Origin: Bacillus sp. FSL H8-0547
GTDB taxonomy: Bacteria; Bacillota; Bacilli; Bacillales; Bacillaceae
Assembly: GCA_038002745.1 (NCBI GenBank)
Contig: JBBODD010000001.1
Location: 186,001 to 250,000 of the forward strand
Reading direction: 5' to 3'
Length of the DNA stretch: 64,000 nt
Shown here: one piece after another, positions 17,111 to 25,169 of the stretch
How the letters are laid out: each line of letters opens with the position of its first letter
Position numbering within the stretch: position 1 is the stretch's first letter
Made by a program: the position numbers and the translations under genes
The notes under the pieces: generated by a model
Databases searched by the model: none
Seen by the model: the letters and a program-made list of their open reading frames with translations, nothing else
What the model was told of the DNA's origin: nothing

Positions 17111-19255
17111 CTATTTTAATGAAGAGAGATCCTTTTTAACATCCGTCAATAAAGCATTTCCTGCGCGGGATACAATGACTTTTGCATACTTCGCCGAGCG
17201 TTCAAGCTCAAGCCCGGTACCTTCTTCCACAAAAAACGATTCAATGCCGAAATGCACACTGTCATAGCCATTGTATTTCCCGGTGAGATAGACGGTGTCC
17301 TGTTCAGGCTCTCCCATGTCGGCCGCCCTTCCAATGACAGGCTCTCCTTCCTGTCTGAAAACCCCGGTACTGTCCTTCTTCACTTTAACAGTGACAACCG
17401 TGCCGCTTTTGATGGTTTCATCTGCTTCAAAACGGCCGGCTTCATATCTAAGCTGTACATAATCTCCCTGCAGCACAGATCTCGGATCCAGCGGTTCGAG
17501 CTGAAGAATGACAGACGTTCCTTCTTTTAAAGCAGTCTCATTGGCAATAGACTGATAACCCGTGAATCCCAGCTGCAGAAGAACAACAGCTGCAATCATC
17601 GCCCATCTCTTTTTTGAAAAGGCAGATTCCCCTGCTCTATTTTCCCGGTCAAAGTAACGGGCAGCTGCAAACAGCACCACGCCAATAATCAGGAACGTGA
17701 CCGATTTATGCAGCAGCTTCCAGGCAAAGTCATAATATAAGCCTGTTAAAAACAGAATAAAAAACACCCAGGCTGCATTTCTCTTAAACACTTCCTCCTT
17801 TTGCTGATAAATGACCAGTGCTGCAAGATTCAGTCCAAAATACAAAATCTGATAGACAAGTGTTTCCCGCCAGTCCGCACCCCAGAACGCTGCAGGATAC
17901 AACAGCAGAAAACCATATGTCAGAAATACACTGTCAAGCTTTCGCAGAGGCTTGAACGGAACCAGCAAAAGGGCAAATTGAATGAGTGACATGGCTGCAA
18001 GAATCACTCTGAAATGATCAGTCCACTCAAAATGCACGGAAAACAGGTTAAGCAATAAAACGAGCACGAATGAATAAGAGAGAAATTGAAGGAAACCTTC
18101 TCTTTCAATCAGGAGGATGACTGCTCCCGCTATTAGAAAAAGATAAACAGCCGCTGTATCCATGATGGTGATGACCCCAAGAGCTGATAAAAATCCTGTA
18201 ATGAAAAGCGTATACCTTGCTGCAGGATTTACTGTTTTCAGGACTGCAGCCAAAATCAGAAACACCATACTCACGATTGCCAAAGCATATGAGGACTCAA
18301 ATATCAGATAAAGCAGGCCGGCCAAGCTTGATGACAGCAAAATGGAAGATGTGAACGTGATAATCACAATCAGAATATTTTTAGACACTTTAAACGCTGC
18401 CGAATCACTTGATGCCTGTTTAGATGCTTTGACTGCTGCAAAAATTCCGGCACCCAAAAAGATAAGAGCCAGCAGGATGGAGAAAAAGTAAAAGCTGAGT
18501 CCTCCAAGCTGATCTGACAGACGTATGCTCATCTCAATATATTTTGATAGAACATAGATGCCCGCCATCGTGAAGCCAATAAACGTCAGGGCCTGATGCC
18601 CCGCTTTTTTCATGAATGAAAAATAGCTGAACAGAAGAACGGCAAGGAACAAGCCATTCATCCAGAGGCTGTAGGTTTCAAACACATAGTAAAACGACAT
18701 GATGATCAAAAAGAGGTGAACGACAGCAAACGCACAATATTCAAGCACCTTCAGCCCCAGTGACCTCGCAAGAAAAAAGACCACTCCATTTAACAGCACG
18801 ATTCCAAGATAGATGAGGAGCTGCTCGAATTCCGTCCGGTAAAGAAAGATGCTTGACGGATAGAGATAAAACCAGTACGAAAGCATAAACAGCACGTAGG
18901 ATAATATGGCAAAAGGCTGATAGCGGGTAATAACAGCAAGCAGCAGGGATGGAATCAGCCATATGACAAACAGGAGATAACTGTCTGCATGTGAATTGTA
19001 AATCTGCCCGATCAGAGCGACGGCAGCCCCAAAGGACACTGCCCCGCCAACCAGCAGCCATCTAGTCAACTCCGGCCTCTTCATCCATTTTCCAAAAAGA
19101 AAGCTTCCTCCATAAAACAGAATCATAATACCTGCTGCAAGGGCGGTCTTTTCCGTTCGCTCAAAGCCTCCCCAGTTTGATGCAAAGAAAAAGATGATGC
19201 CTGAGAGGATAAATACAATTGAAGCTGCGTAGCCGAGCGGGATAAGTCTGTTCAT
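17111..19255 (-). CDS. DUF2157 and GDYXXLXY domain polytopic membrane protein
   Basis: The 714-residue protein has about 18-20 hydrophobic helices. The N-terminal part (IIFFFASNWGGF, then AVALIGQIYNSHADSYLLF) matches DUF2157. The C-terminal soluble part of about 150 residues holds DPRSVLQGDYVQLRYE, the motif that names the GDYXXLXY family. These modules are often separate genes; here they form one chain. The GDYXXLXY module faces the outside if the usual even helix count holds. No function is established for either, and the gene is monocistronic. Confidence 0.82.
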   Translation of the reverse strand: MNRLIPLGYAASIVFILSGIIFFFASNWGGFERTEKTALAAGIMILFYGGSFLFGKWMKRPELTRWLLVGGAVSFGAAVALIGQIYNSHADSYLLFVIWLIPSLLLAVITRYQPFAILSYVLFMLSYWFYLYPSSIFLYRTEFEQLLIYLGIVLLNGVVFFLARSLGLKVLEYCAFAVVHLFLIIMSFYYVFETYSLWMNGLFLAVLLFSYFSFMKKAGHQALTFIGFTMAGIYVLSKYIEMSIRLSDQLGGLSFYFFSILLALIFLGAGIFAAVKASKQASSDSAAFKVSKNILIVIITFTSSILLSSSLAGLLYLIFESSYALAIVSMVFLILAAVLKTVNPAARYTLFITGFLSALGVITIMDTAAVYLFLIAGAVILLIEREGFLQFLSYSFVLVLLLNLFSVHFEWTDHFRVILAAMSLIQFALLLVPFKPLRKLDSVFLTYGFLLLYPAAFWGADWRETLVYQILYFGLNLAALVIYQQKEEVFKRNAAWVFFILFLTGLYYDFAWKLLHKSVTFLIIGVVLFAAARYFDRENRAGESAFSKKRWAMIAAVVLLQLGFTGYQSIANETALKEGTSVILQLEPLDPRSVLQGDYVQLRYEAGRFEADETIKSGTVVTVKVKKDSTGVFRQEGEPVIGRAADMGEPEQDTVYLTGKYNGYDSVHFGIESFFVEEGTGLELERSAKYAKVIVSRAGNALLTDVKKDLSSLK

Positions 19256-19498
19256 CTTTCATGCCCCTTCCTTTTAACATTCGCAATTATTGCAACAACC
19301 CGTGATTGATAGTGTAATATTACACTATTTACTAGATTGTGTAAATATAACATTTTTTTTGGTGCCGACTCATATACCCCTTAACTAGTTTATCATGTCA
19401 TTAACATCTCATCATAGAATCTGGTGTAAAAAAGGAGATTCCGCATTGAAAGCGAATACATTTTAGTGCACACAAGTACAAAAATTGGAGGGAAACAA

Positions 19499-20821
19499 AT
19501 GAAAGCAGTCATTTCACTGTCGAACAGGCTAATGCAGCGCTATTTGCCCGACCCGTATTTATTCGTCATTATTCTAACTCTTGCCGTTTTCATCCTTGGT
19601 CTTATCTTTACGCCGTCCACCCCTCTTCAAATGGTGGAATTCTGGGGAGGCGGATTTTGGGGCCTGCTCAGTTTTGCGATGCAGATGGTACTCGTTCTTG
19701 TAACAGGGCATGTACTTGCAAGCAGCCCGCTTTTTAAAAAGGGGCTCAGCGCAATGGCTTCCGCTGCAAAAACACCCGGTCAGGCGATCGTTTATGTAAC
19801 GGCGGTCTCTATGATCGCGAGCTTTATCAACTGGGGTTTCGGACTTGTCATCGGAGCACTTTTTGCAAAGGAACTTGCGAAAAAAGTAACAAATGTTGAC
19901 TATCGTCTGCTGATAGCGAGCGCATACAGCGGATTTGTTATTTGGCATGGGGGAATATCAGGTTCAGTTCCGCTGACGATTGCAACAGAAGGCCATTTTG
20001 CACAGGATCTGATTGGGCTGATTCCGACATCCGAAACCATTTTTGCCCCATTCAACCTAATCATTGTTGCAGTGTTGTTTATCGCGCTTCCGCTTGTTAA
20101 CAGAATGATGATGCCGGTAAAAGAGGAGACGATATCAATTGATCCTGCTCTTTTGAATGAGACAGGCGCTGAAGCTGCTTCGCTCGAGTTTGCGTCTCAC
20201 ACTCCGGCTGAAAAGGCTGAAAACAGCAAAATCATCTCAATGGTCATTGGCATAATGGGCCTGATCTACCTTATTTCTTATTTTATGAAGAATGGATTTC
20301 TGCTGAACCTGGATGTAGTAAATTTCATGTTTTTATTTTTAGGCATCTTGTTCCACGGTACTCCGAGGAATTTCCTGAATGCTGTGGCAGAAGCGATTAA
20401 AGGCACTTCTGGAATCATCATTCAGTTTCCGTTTTATGCAGGCATAATGGGGATGATGGTCACATCCGGACTCGCTGCGGTCATTTCAGAAGGCTTCGTC
20501 TCCATTTCAAATCAGCAGACGTTCCCGGTCCTTGCCTTCTGGAGCGCCGGACTTGTCAATATCTTTGTTCCATCAGGCGGCGGACAATGGGCGGTTCAGG
20601 CACCTGTTATGATTGAAGCTGCCAAAACACTCGATGTATCGATGCCAAAGACCGCGATGGCCGTTGCCTGGGGTGATGCATGGACGAATATGATTCAGCC
20701 ATTCTGGGCGCTTCCTGCCCTTGCCATAGCAGGTTTAAAAGCAAAAGACATTATGGGCTACTGCGTTTTTGTGCTTCTTATCAGCGGTGTCATCATTTCA
20801 CTCGGATTTTTCTTTCTATAA
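19499..20821 (+). CDS. Short-chain fatty acid transporter, AtoE family
   Basis: The 440-residue polytopic protein has the AtoE pattern: LPDPYLFVIILTLAVFILG at the start, FINWGFGLVIGALFAKELA, the SGFVIWHGGISGS loop and NIFVPSGGGQWAVQAPV. The family is proposed to take up acetoacetate, butyrate and similar acids. I begin at ATG 19499 with TTGGAGGG 6 bases upstream; an in-frame GTG 33 bases earlier is less likely. No ketone-body or CoA-transferase gene is beside it. Confidence 0.85.
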   Translation: MKAVISLSNRLMQRYLPDPYLFVIILTLAVFILGLIFTPSTPLQMVEFWGGGFWGLLSFAMQMVLVLVTGHVLASSPLFKKGLSAMASAAKTPGQAIVYVTAVSMIASFINWGFGLVIGALFAKELAKKVTNVDYRLLIASAYSGFVIWHGGISGSVPLTIATEGHFAQDLIGLIPTSETIFAPFNLIIVAVLFIALPLVNRMMMPVKEETISIDPALLNETGAEAASLEFASHTPAEKAENSKIISMVIGIMGLIYLISYFMKNGFLLNLDVVNFMFLFLGILFHGTPRNFLNAVAEAIKGTSGIIIQFPFYAGIMGMMVTSGLAAVISEGFVSISNQQTFPVLAFWSAGLVNIFVPSGGGQWAVQAPVMIEAAKTLDVSMPKTAMAVAWGDAWTNMIQPFWALPALAIAGLKAKDIMGYCVFVLLISGVIISLGFFFL

Positions 20822-20923
20822 GGGTTAGACCGTCCAAATGGCGATACACATTTTTCACAGCATATGATTTTATGTATAATGAATGGTGGAGTCTGTTCTT
20901 ACCCAGTTAAGGAGATGTTCGCA

Positions 20924-21121
20924 TTGCTGAAATGGATGAAACGCAGAATAGTCCTACTTTTATGCCTTGCCGGTTTTGCTTCGCCATTTATCTTTATTCA
21001 ATTAACAGATTGGTTTTATTACAGCTCGCTCATTGGCTGGATTCTTGGCTTTATCTGCATTTCATCCGCTTACGTCATTGTAAGCAGACGGCCGGATGAA
21101 GAACCGGCCGGAGAACAGTAG
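20924..21121 (+). CDS. Small two-helix membrane protein
   Basis: From a TTG start the product has about 65 residues with two hydrophobic segments (VLLLCLAGFASPFIFIQL and LIGWILGFICISSAYVIV) and a charged C-terminus (RRPDEEPAGEQ). AAGGAG ends 9 bases before this TTG; the in-frame ATG at 20915 directly abuts the ribosome site and is a poor start. I do not recognise the family. A repeat element follows at once. Confidence 0.6.
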   Translation: MLKWMKRRIVLLLCLAGFASPFIFIQLTDWFYYSSLIGWILGFICISSAYVIVSRRPDEEPAGEQ

Positions 21122-21132
21122 TTGGTCGGAAC

Positions 21133-21250
21133 AAAAGCGCAAGCGCCAAGACCCGCTCCGATAGGCAGATAAGAATCCGGCGGAAAAGTCCGGGTTTGAC
21201 TTTTTTGACGGATTTGTTCTGACAGAGGATCTAGGCGCTGGAGCTGGCCG
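21133..21250. repeat. Interspersed palindromic repeat, copy B
   Basis: It starts AAAAGCGCAAGCGCC and ends GGCGCTGGAGCTGGC. Inner arms AATCCGGCGG and TTGACGGATT pair with some G-T wobble. It lies between converging genes, and its tail GATAACTTTGTTATGTTATCC is nearly identical to that of copy C. Confidence 0.85.
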
Positions 21251-21306
21251 ATGATAACTTTGTTATGTTATCCACAGCCTTTTATTCTTTATAATTTCCT
21301 GAACAA

Positions 21307-21341
21307 CAAAAAAACGGACGAAATCATTTCGTCCGTTTTTT
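21307..21341. terminator. Terminator of the metal ATPase gene
   Basis: The palindrome AAAACGGACGAAAT / ATTTCGTCCGTTTT with A/T runs on both sides ends at the stop of the minus-strand ATPase gene. Confidence 0.85.
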
Positions 21342-23245
21342 CATGCCTTCAGAAGGCGAAGTCCATTTAATATAACCAGGATCGTGCTGCCTTCATGTCC
21401 TATGACGCCAAGGGGCAAATCAAGGATTTGAAGGAAGTTTGAACAAATAAGCAGGGCGATGACAGACATGGAGAAGACAATGTTCTGCTTTACGATCCGG
21501 TCCATTTTTTTTGAAAGCTCAATCGCTTTTTTCAGCTTTGTCAGGTCATTTTTCATCAGAACAACATCTGCTGTTTCAAGAGCCACATCCGTTCCTTCCC
21601 CCATTGCAATGCCGACATTGGCAGCGGCAAGAGCAGGGGCATCATTAATCCCGTCGCCGATCATGGCGGTCTGTCCGTATGTTTTTCCGAGGTTTTTCAC
21701 TTCGTTCACCTTATCATCAGGCAGACATTCCGCCACATACTGATCCACATTTGCAGCTTCTGCAATTGATTTTGCCGTAGATTCATTATCTCCTGTAAGC
21801 ATAACCGTATGGATTCCTGCTTCTTTTAGTTCCTTTATAGCCAACACAGCGTCATGTCTTAAGCCATCCTGAAGACAAAGAACAGCTGCAAGAGTCTGCT
21901 CTTTTTTTACATAAACGACCGTTTTCCCTTCCTGTGCCTTTTTCAGTCCGAATTCAGTCAGCGGATTTTGCGGTTCATTCTGATCCGGCTTTCCAATACT
22001 CCATTTATCACCTTTCCATATAGCGCTCACACCAAAGCCCGATTGCTCCTGAACTTCGGCCATTCCAGTCACCACATGAGGATATTCTTTTTCAACATGC
22101 TTGACAATCGCTTTTGCCAGGGGATGATTCGACTGCTTTTCAATAGAGGCTGCGGCAGACAGAACATCTGCCTCATTCAGCTCTTCAAGGATCAGCACAT
22201 CTGTTACTTGCGGTTCTCCCTTCGTCAAAGTCCCTGTCTTATCAAAAGCGATGACCTTCAGTTTGCTCAGGCGCTCTAAGTGAACGCCTCCTTTGAAGAG
22301 AAGTCCGTTTCTGGCTCCATTGGAAATGGCAGACAGTGTTGCCGGTGTAATGGATGCAACAAGTGCACATGGTGACGCAACAACCATCAGGACCATGGCG
22401 CGGTAAAAGCTTTCGCTGAAGCTCCAGTCAAGCAGGTAGTGGGGCACAAACATCATGAGGGCAACTGCTGCAAGAACCCCTTTTACATACGTTCCTTCAA
22501 ATCGTTCAATAAAAAGCTGGGATGGTGACTTTTCAGACTGTGCGGATTGCACAAGCTCAATAATTTTCTTAAAAAGCGTTTCATCGCTGTTTTTTGTAAC
22601 AGCAACTGTGATGGAACCGCTCAAGTTCACGGTTCCTGCATAGACGGTATCCTCCGTCTTTTTCTCGACAGGAATGGATTCTCCAGTTATCGCTGCCTGA
22701 TCGATGCTTGTTGTTCCTGAGACCACTTCCCCGTCTGTTGCTATCCGCTCACCGGGTCTGACAACAATTCTGTCTCCCACTTTGAGTTCTGATACATGAA
22801 CTCTTATTTCTCTGCCGTCTTTGAGCAGTGACGCTTCTTCAGGCTGAAGCTCCATAAGGGCAGATAGCTCTCTTTCACTTTTATTCATTGTAAACGTTTC
22901 GAGAGCTCCGCTCAGCGCGAAGATGAAAATTAAAATCGCTCCCTCTACCCAATAACCGATAACGGCTGAACCGATGGCTGCAAAAACCATGAGGAGTTCA
23001 ACATTAATCTTGCGGTCTTCAATCGTTTCTTCAATGCCTTCTTTGGCTTTAGCATATCCTCCTATAATGAATGCCGATATGAACAGGGCAGCCGTAAAAG
23101 GGGTATCTCCCTGCTGTGTCTGCAGAAGCCATCCACAAAGGATCAGCAATCCCGATAGAAGTGCTGCTATAAGTTCGCCGTATTCTTTTATTCTATCAAT
23201 CATTGATTTCCAGCCATGTGCGAGCGCATTTTCATTTAAGCTCAT
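21341..23245 (-). CDS. zosA: Heavy-metal P-type ATPase, ZosA/CadA-like
   Basis: The 634-residue pump has the P1B-ATPase motifs: SPCALV in the metal-path helix, DKTGTLTKGEP (phosphorylated Asp), the SNHPLA histidine-proline motif, MLTGDN and GDGINDAPALA, and a final helix pair around GVIGHEGSTILVILNG. There is no N-terminal heavy-metal-associated domain, as in B. subtilis ZosA. I chose the ATG at 23245 because AAGGAGG lies just before it; an in-frame ATG 57 bases upstream falls in the operator. Synteny with ykvU, ykvT and ykvS favours zosA (zinc uptake or peroxide response) over cadA, but metal and direction are unproved. Confidence 0.75.
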   Translation of the reverse strand: MSLNENALAHGWKSMIDRIKEYGELIAALLSGLLILCGWLLQTQQGDTPFTAALFISAFIIGGYAKAKEGIEETIEDRKINVELLMVFAAIGSAVIGYWVEGAILIFIFALSGALETFTMNKSERELSALMELQPEEASLLKDGREIRVHVSELKVGDRIVVRPGERIATDGEVVSGTTSIDQAAITGESIPVEKKTEDTVYAGTVNLSGSITVAVTKNSDETLFKKIIELVQSAQSEKSPSQLFIERFEGTYVKGVLAAVALMMFVPHYLLDWSFSESFYRAMVLMVVASPCALVASITPATLSAISNGARNGLLFKGGVHLERLSKLKVIAFDKTGTLTKGEPQVTDVLILEELNEADVLSAAASIEKQSNHPLAKAIVKHVEKEYPHVVTGMAEVQEQSGFGVSAIWKGDKWSIGKPDQNEPQNPLTEFGLKKAQEGKTVVYVKKEQTLAAVLCLQDGLRHDAVLAIKELKEAGIHTVMLTGDNESTAKSIAEAANVDQYVAECLPDDKVNEVKNLGKTYGQTAMIGDGINDAPALAAANVGIAMGEGTDVALETADVVLMKNDLTKLKKAIELSKKMDRIVKQNIVFSMSVIALLICSNFLQILDLPLGVIGHEGSTILVILNGLRLLKA

Positions 23246-23267
23246 TGTAAGCCTCCTTAATTGAGAA

Positions 23268-23282
23268 TCATAATCATCATCA
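23268..23282 (-). promoter_or_regulatory. Fur-family operator-like site before the metal ATPase
   Basis: TCATAATCATCATCA matches 12 of 14 defined positions of the Fur 7-1-7 box (TGATAATnATTATCA) and 11 of 14 of the PerR box. It is also inside a GAGAAT/ATTCTC inverted repeat. It lies just upstream of the ribosome site of the ATPase gene. Confidence 0.5.
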
Positions 23283-23395
23283 TTCTCTTGTATAAAACAC
23301 AAATGCTGCCCTCTGAGCAGCAGTATCCGCCAATAAATAAAGATTTCAACTAGTGTATGTTTTATTATAACAAAATGTCACCGAAACTCAACTAA

Positions 23396-23430
23396 AAATT
23401 ATTATAATTTCTTTTTAATAATAATTATCA
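23396..23430. promoter_or_regulatory. Two more Fur/PerR-like palindromes in the divergent region
   Basis: AAATTATTATAATTT (23396-23410) is a perfect 7-1-7 palindrome, and TAATAATAATTATCA (23416-23430) matches the Fur box at all but one defined position. They lie between the divergent metal ATPase and acetyltransferase genes and could act on either. The region is very AT-rich, so chance matches cannot be excluded. Confidence 0.45.
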
Positions 23431-23568
23431 TTTAGGTCGTGTTTCCACCGAAAATCCATTCATACAAATTGTTAGGGTAACCGGCCTTTTTTTTAAAAAA
23501 AATCCACTTTGGAAAAGGATTCCATTAAAACATGGAGAAAAAAGGAAGTAAGGAGGTGGGATAATGGT

Positions 23569-24123
23569 ATGATTCAAGGGGAAAATGTCCTTCTCAGAAG
23601 GCTGAACCATGATGATATCCCTATATTATGGGAGTTTATATACGGTGAAAAAGATCCGGAGTGGAAGAAATGGGATGCTCCCTATTTCCCTGTCGGCTTT
23701 ATGACAAGAAGAGATTTTGAAAAGGAGAAAAAAAGAGAAGCAAAAGATTTGTATTCAAATAAAATGTATATTGAAGCAAACGGACGCCTTATTGGAATGG
23801 TGACATACTACTGGGAGCACCAGCCTTCTAACTGGCTTGAGGTGGGGATTGTCATTTACGAGCCGTCCAACTGGCACAAGGGAGCAGGCACAGAGGCCTT
23901 AAAGCTCTGGATCCGGCATTTATTTGAAAAATACAAGCTCATCAGGATCGGCTTATCCACCTGGTCGGGCAATACAAGGATAATCAGGGTTGCAGAAAAA
24001 ACAGGCATGCGGGAAGAAGGCAGGATCAGAAAGTGCCGATTTTACAATGGCGTTTATTATGATGCCATTAAGATGGGCATGCTGCGGGAAGAATGGCTGT
24101 CTTTTTCATTTAAAAATGTATAA
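23569..24123 (+). CDS. GNAT family N-acetyltransferase, RimJ/RimL-like
   Basis: The 184-residue protein has the RimJ/RimL-type acetyltransferase layout: VLLRRLNHDDIP at the start, LEVGIVIYEPSNWHKGAGTEAL as the acetyl-CoA loop (Q/R-x-x-G-x-A variant HKGAGT) and IRVAEKTGMREEGRIRK, the usual 'asparagine-x-K-x-G-F' region. It could acetylate a protein N-terminus or a small amine. Start ATG 23569 is placed 10 bases after AGGAGGTGG; the longer open frame lacks such a site. It is divergent from the metal ATPase. Confidence 0.82.
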   Translation: MIQGENVLLRRLNHDDIPILWEFIYGEKDPEWKKWDAPYFPVGFMTRRDFEKEKKREAKDLYSNKMYIEANGRLIGMVTYYWEHQPSNWLEVGIVIYEPSNWHKGAGTEALKLWIRHLFEKYKLIRIGLSTWSGNTRIIRVAEKTGMREEGRIRKCRFYNGVYYDAIKMGMLREEWLSFSFKNV

Positions 24124-24189
24124 ACCCTCTTCATGAGTCCCAAAATAGATAGTGGTTTCTATCTATTTTCTTGGCGAGGTGAACGCTTG

Positions 24190-24324
24190 ATGGCATTAGT
24201 TGTTATTTGCAGAAGCTGCAGCGGGTCAGGCAAGGTGAAGATAAATTCCGTTCTTCCCTTATCCCGGACATGCCGTTCATGCAGCGGATCAGGCAAGCTT
24301 CAGGAATTCACATACAAAAGCTGA
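24190..24324 (+). CDS. Tiny zinc-ribbon-like protein with two CxxCxGSGK motifs
   Basis: The 44-residue product has two almost identical modules, CRSCSGSGKVK and CRSCSGSGKLQ, spaced about 20 residues apart. This is the CxxCxGxG repeat of the DnaJ zinc-binding region, enough to bind one zinc ion. AGGTGAA precedes the ATG. No other domain is present. Comparable mini-proteins exist in Bacillaceae, but I know no function. It is followed at once by a strong terminator and may be read from the acetyltransferase gene 66 bases upstream. Confidence 0.7.
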   Translation: MALVVICRSCSGSGKVKINSVLPLSRTCRSCSGSGKLQEFTYKS

Positions 24325-24347
24325 ACTCTAAAAGTGGCTGTGACAGA

Positions 24348-24394
24348 AAAAAAAAGGTGAATTTGATTAGACTAGTCAAATTCATCCTTTTTTG
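24348..24394 (+). terminator. Terminator after the zinc-ribbon gene
   Basis: Arms AAAGGTGAATTTGA and TCAAATTCATCCTTT form a 14-base-pair stem (one bulge), followed by TTT. Confidence 0.8.
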
Positions 24395-24471
24395 ATTTCA
24401 TTTTGTTTATTTATGCAAGATGATTTTATCATCTGATACCAGATCTCAATAGCGTACGATTGGCCTGCTTT

Positions 24472-24680
24472 GTACGGTATAATCATCGGCCGTTATAAAA
24501 ATAGCATAAGATACACGCGTTATCATACGGTATAAACTCGAGCCGGCATTCAAATAACATCTCGTGCTTTTGTACGCTATAATCTCCAGCCAGTCTTCAA
24601 ATGGCACAAGGTACATGGTCTATCCTAAGCTATAATCTCCAGTTGGTGGTCAAATAGCATAAGATAAACGCTTTTTTGTT
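24472..24680. repeat. Degenerate tandem repeat, four units of about 47-53 bp
   Basis: Units begin near 24472, 24525, 24572 and 24625. Each opens with (g/a)TACG(g/c)TATAA or TAAGCTATAATC, continues with a CCAGCC/CGGCC-like segment, then TTCAAAT(a/g)(g/a)CA and often AAGATA(a/c)AC. The gap 24325-24727 holds no gene that I can support. The repeat lies between the zinc-ribbon terminator and the end of the minus-strand membrane protein gene. Confidence 0.7.
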
Positions 24681-24727
24681 TCACAGATTTCAACCTGTTC
24701 TATGTTTTGTCCGAGTCTTTTTCCATG

Positions 24728-25090
24728 CTACTTTAAATTGACCAGCACATTCCATACAAAGAATAACAAACCCGCGACAACTGCAAAGGAGCCGGCAATG
24801 GTCAGGAAAAGAAGGCTGCTGTTTCCTGATACAGCAAACACAAGGCCAATCATCATACAAGGCAGGCCGATGTTATGCAGCCAAAAATGTGCTTTTGCCA
24901 GAAAATGATCCGTTAGCTCAGGAAATAAATAATACAGAATACCCGCAATGGTCAGAGTCGTCCAACCGAGAAGATTCACGTGTGCATGAACCGGCGCAAG
25001 CACATAGTCATGGGCCATAGACATGTACAAACCGAGGAAAAGCCCGGCAGCCAGGTACAGCGCTGAAATTTTAATGGTTCTGATTCCCAT
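24728..25090 (-). CDS. Four-helix membrane protein related to heme-copper oxidase subunit I
   Basis: The 120-residue protein has four hydrophobic helices. The conserved segment APVHAHVNLLGWTTLTIAGI and the later AHFWLHNIGLP hold histidines spaced as in fragments of cytochrome oxidase subunit I or the related NnrS-like proteins. It is far too short for an oxidase subunit. Such short proteins are often annotated cytochrome-c oxidase in Bacillaceae, but catalysis is unlikely; heme binding is possible. Monocistronic, function unknown. Confidence 0.65.
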   Translation of the reverse strand: MGIRTIKISALYLAAGLFLGLYMSMAHDYVLAPVHAHVNLLGWTTLTIAGILYYLFPELTDHFLAKAHFWLHNIGLPCMMIGLVFAVSGNSSLLFLTIAGSFAVVAGLLFFVWNVLVNLK

Positions 25091-25169
25091 ATTAAAACCT
25101 CCCGCCTGGAATTTCTTCTCCCTAACTTTACGCGTCTTTTTCCTCTTTAGAAATTGTCCTATTCATTTT

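Noticed and set aside
24416-24727. CRISPR-like array in the repeat gap
   Set aside because: Units are contiguous and degenerate, with no constant repeat separated by unique spacers, and no cas gene is near.
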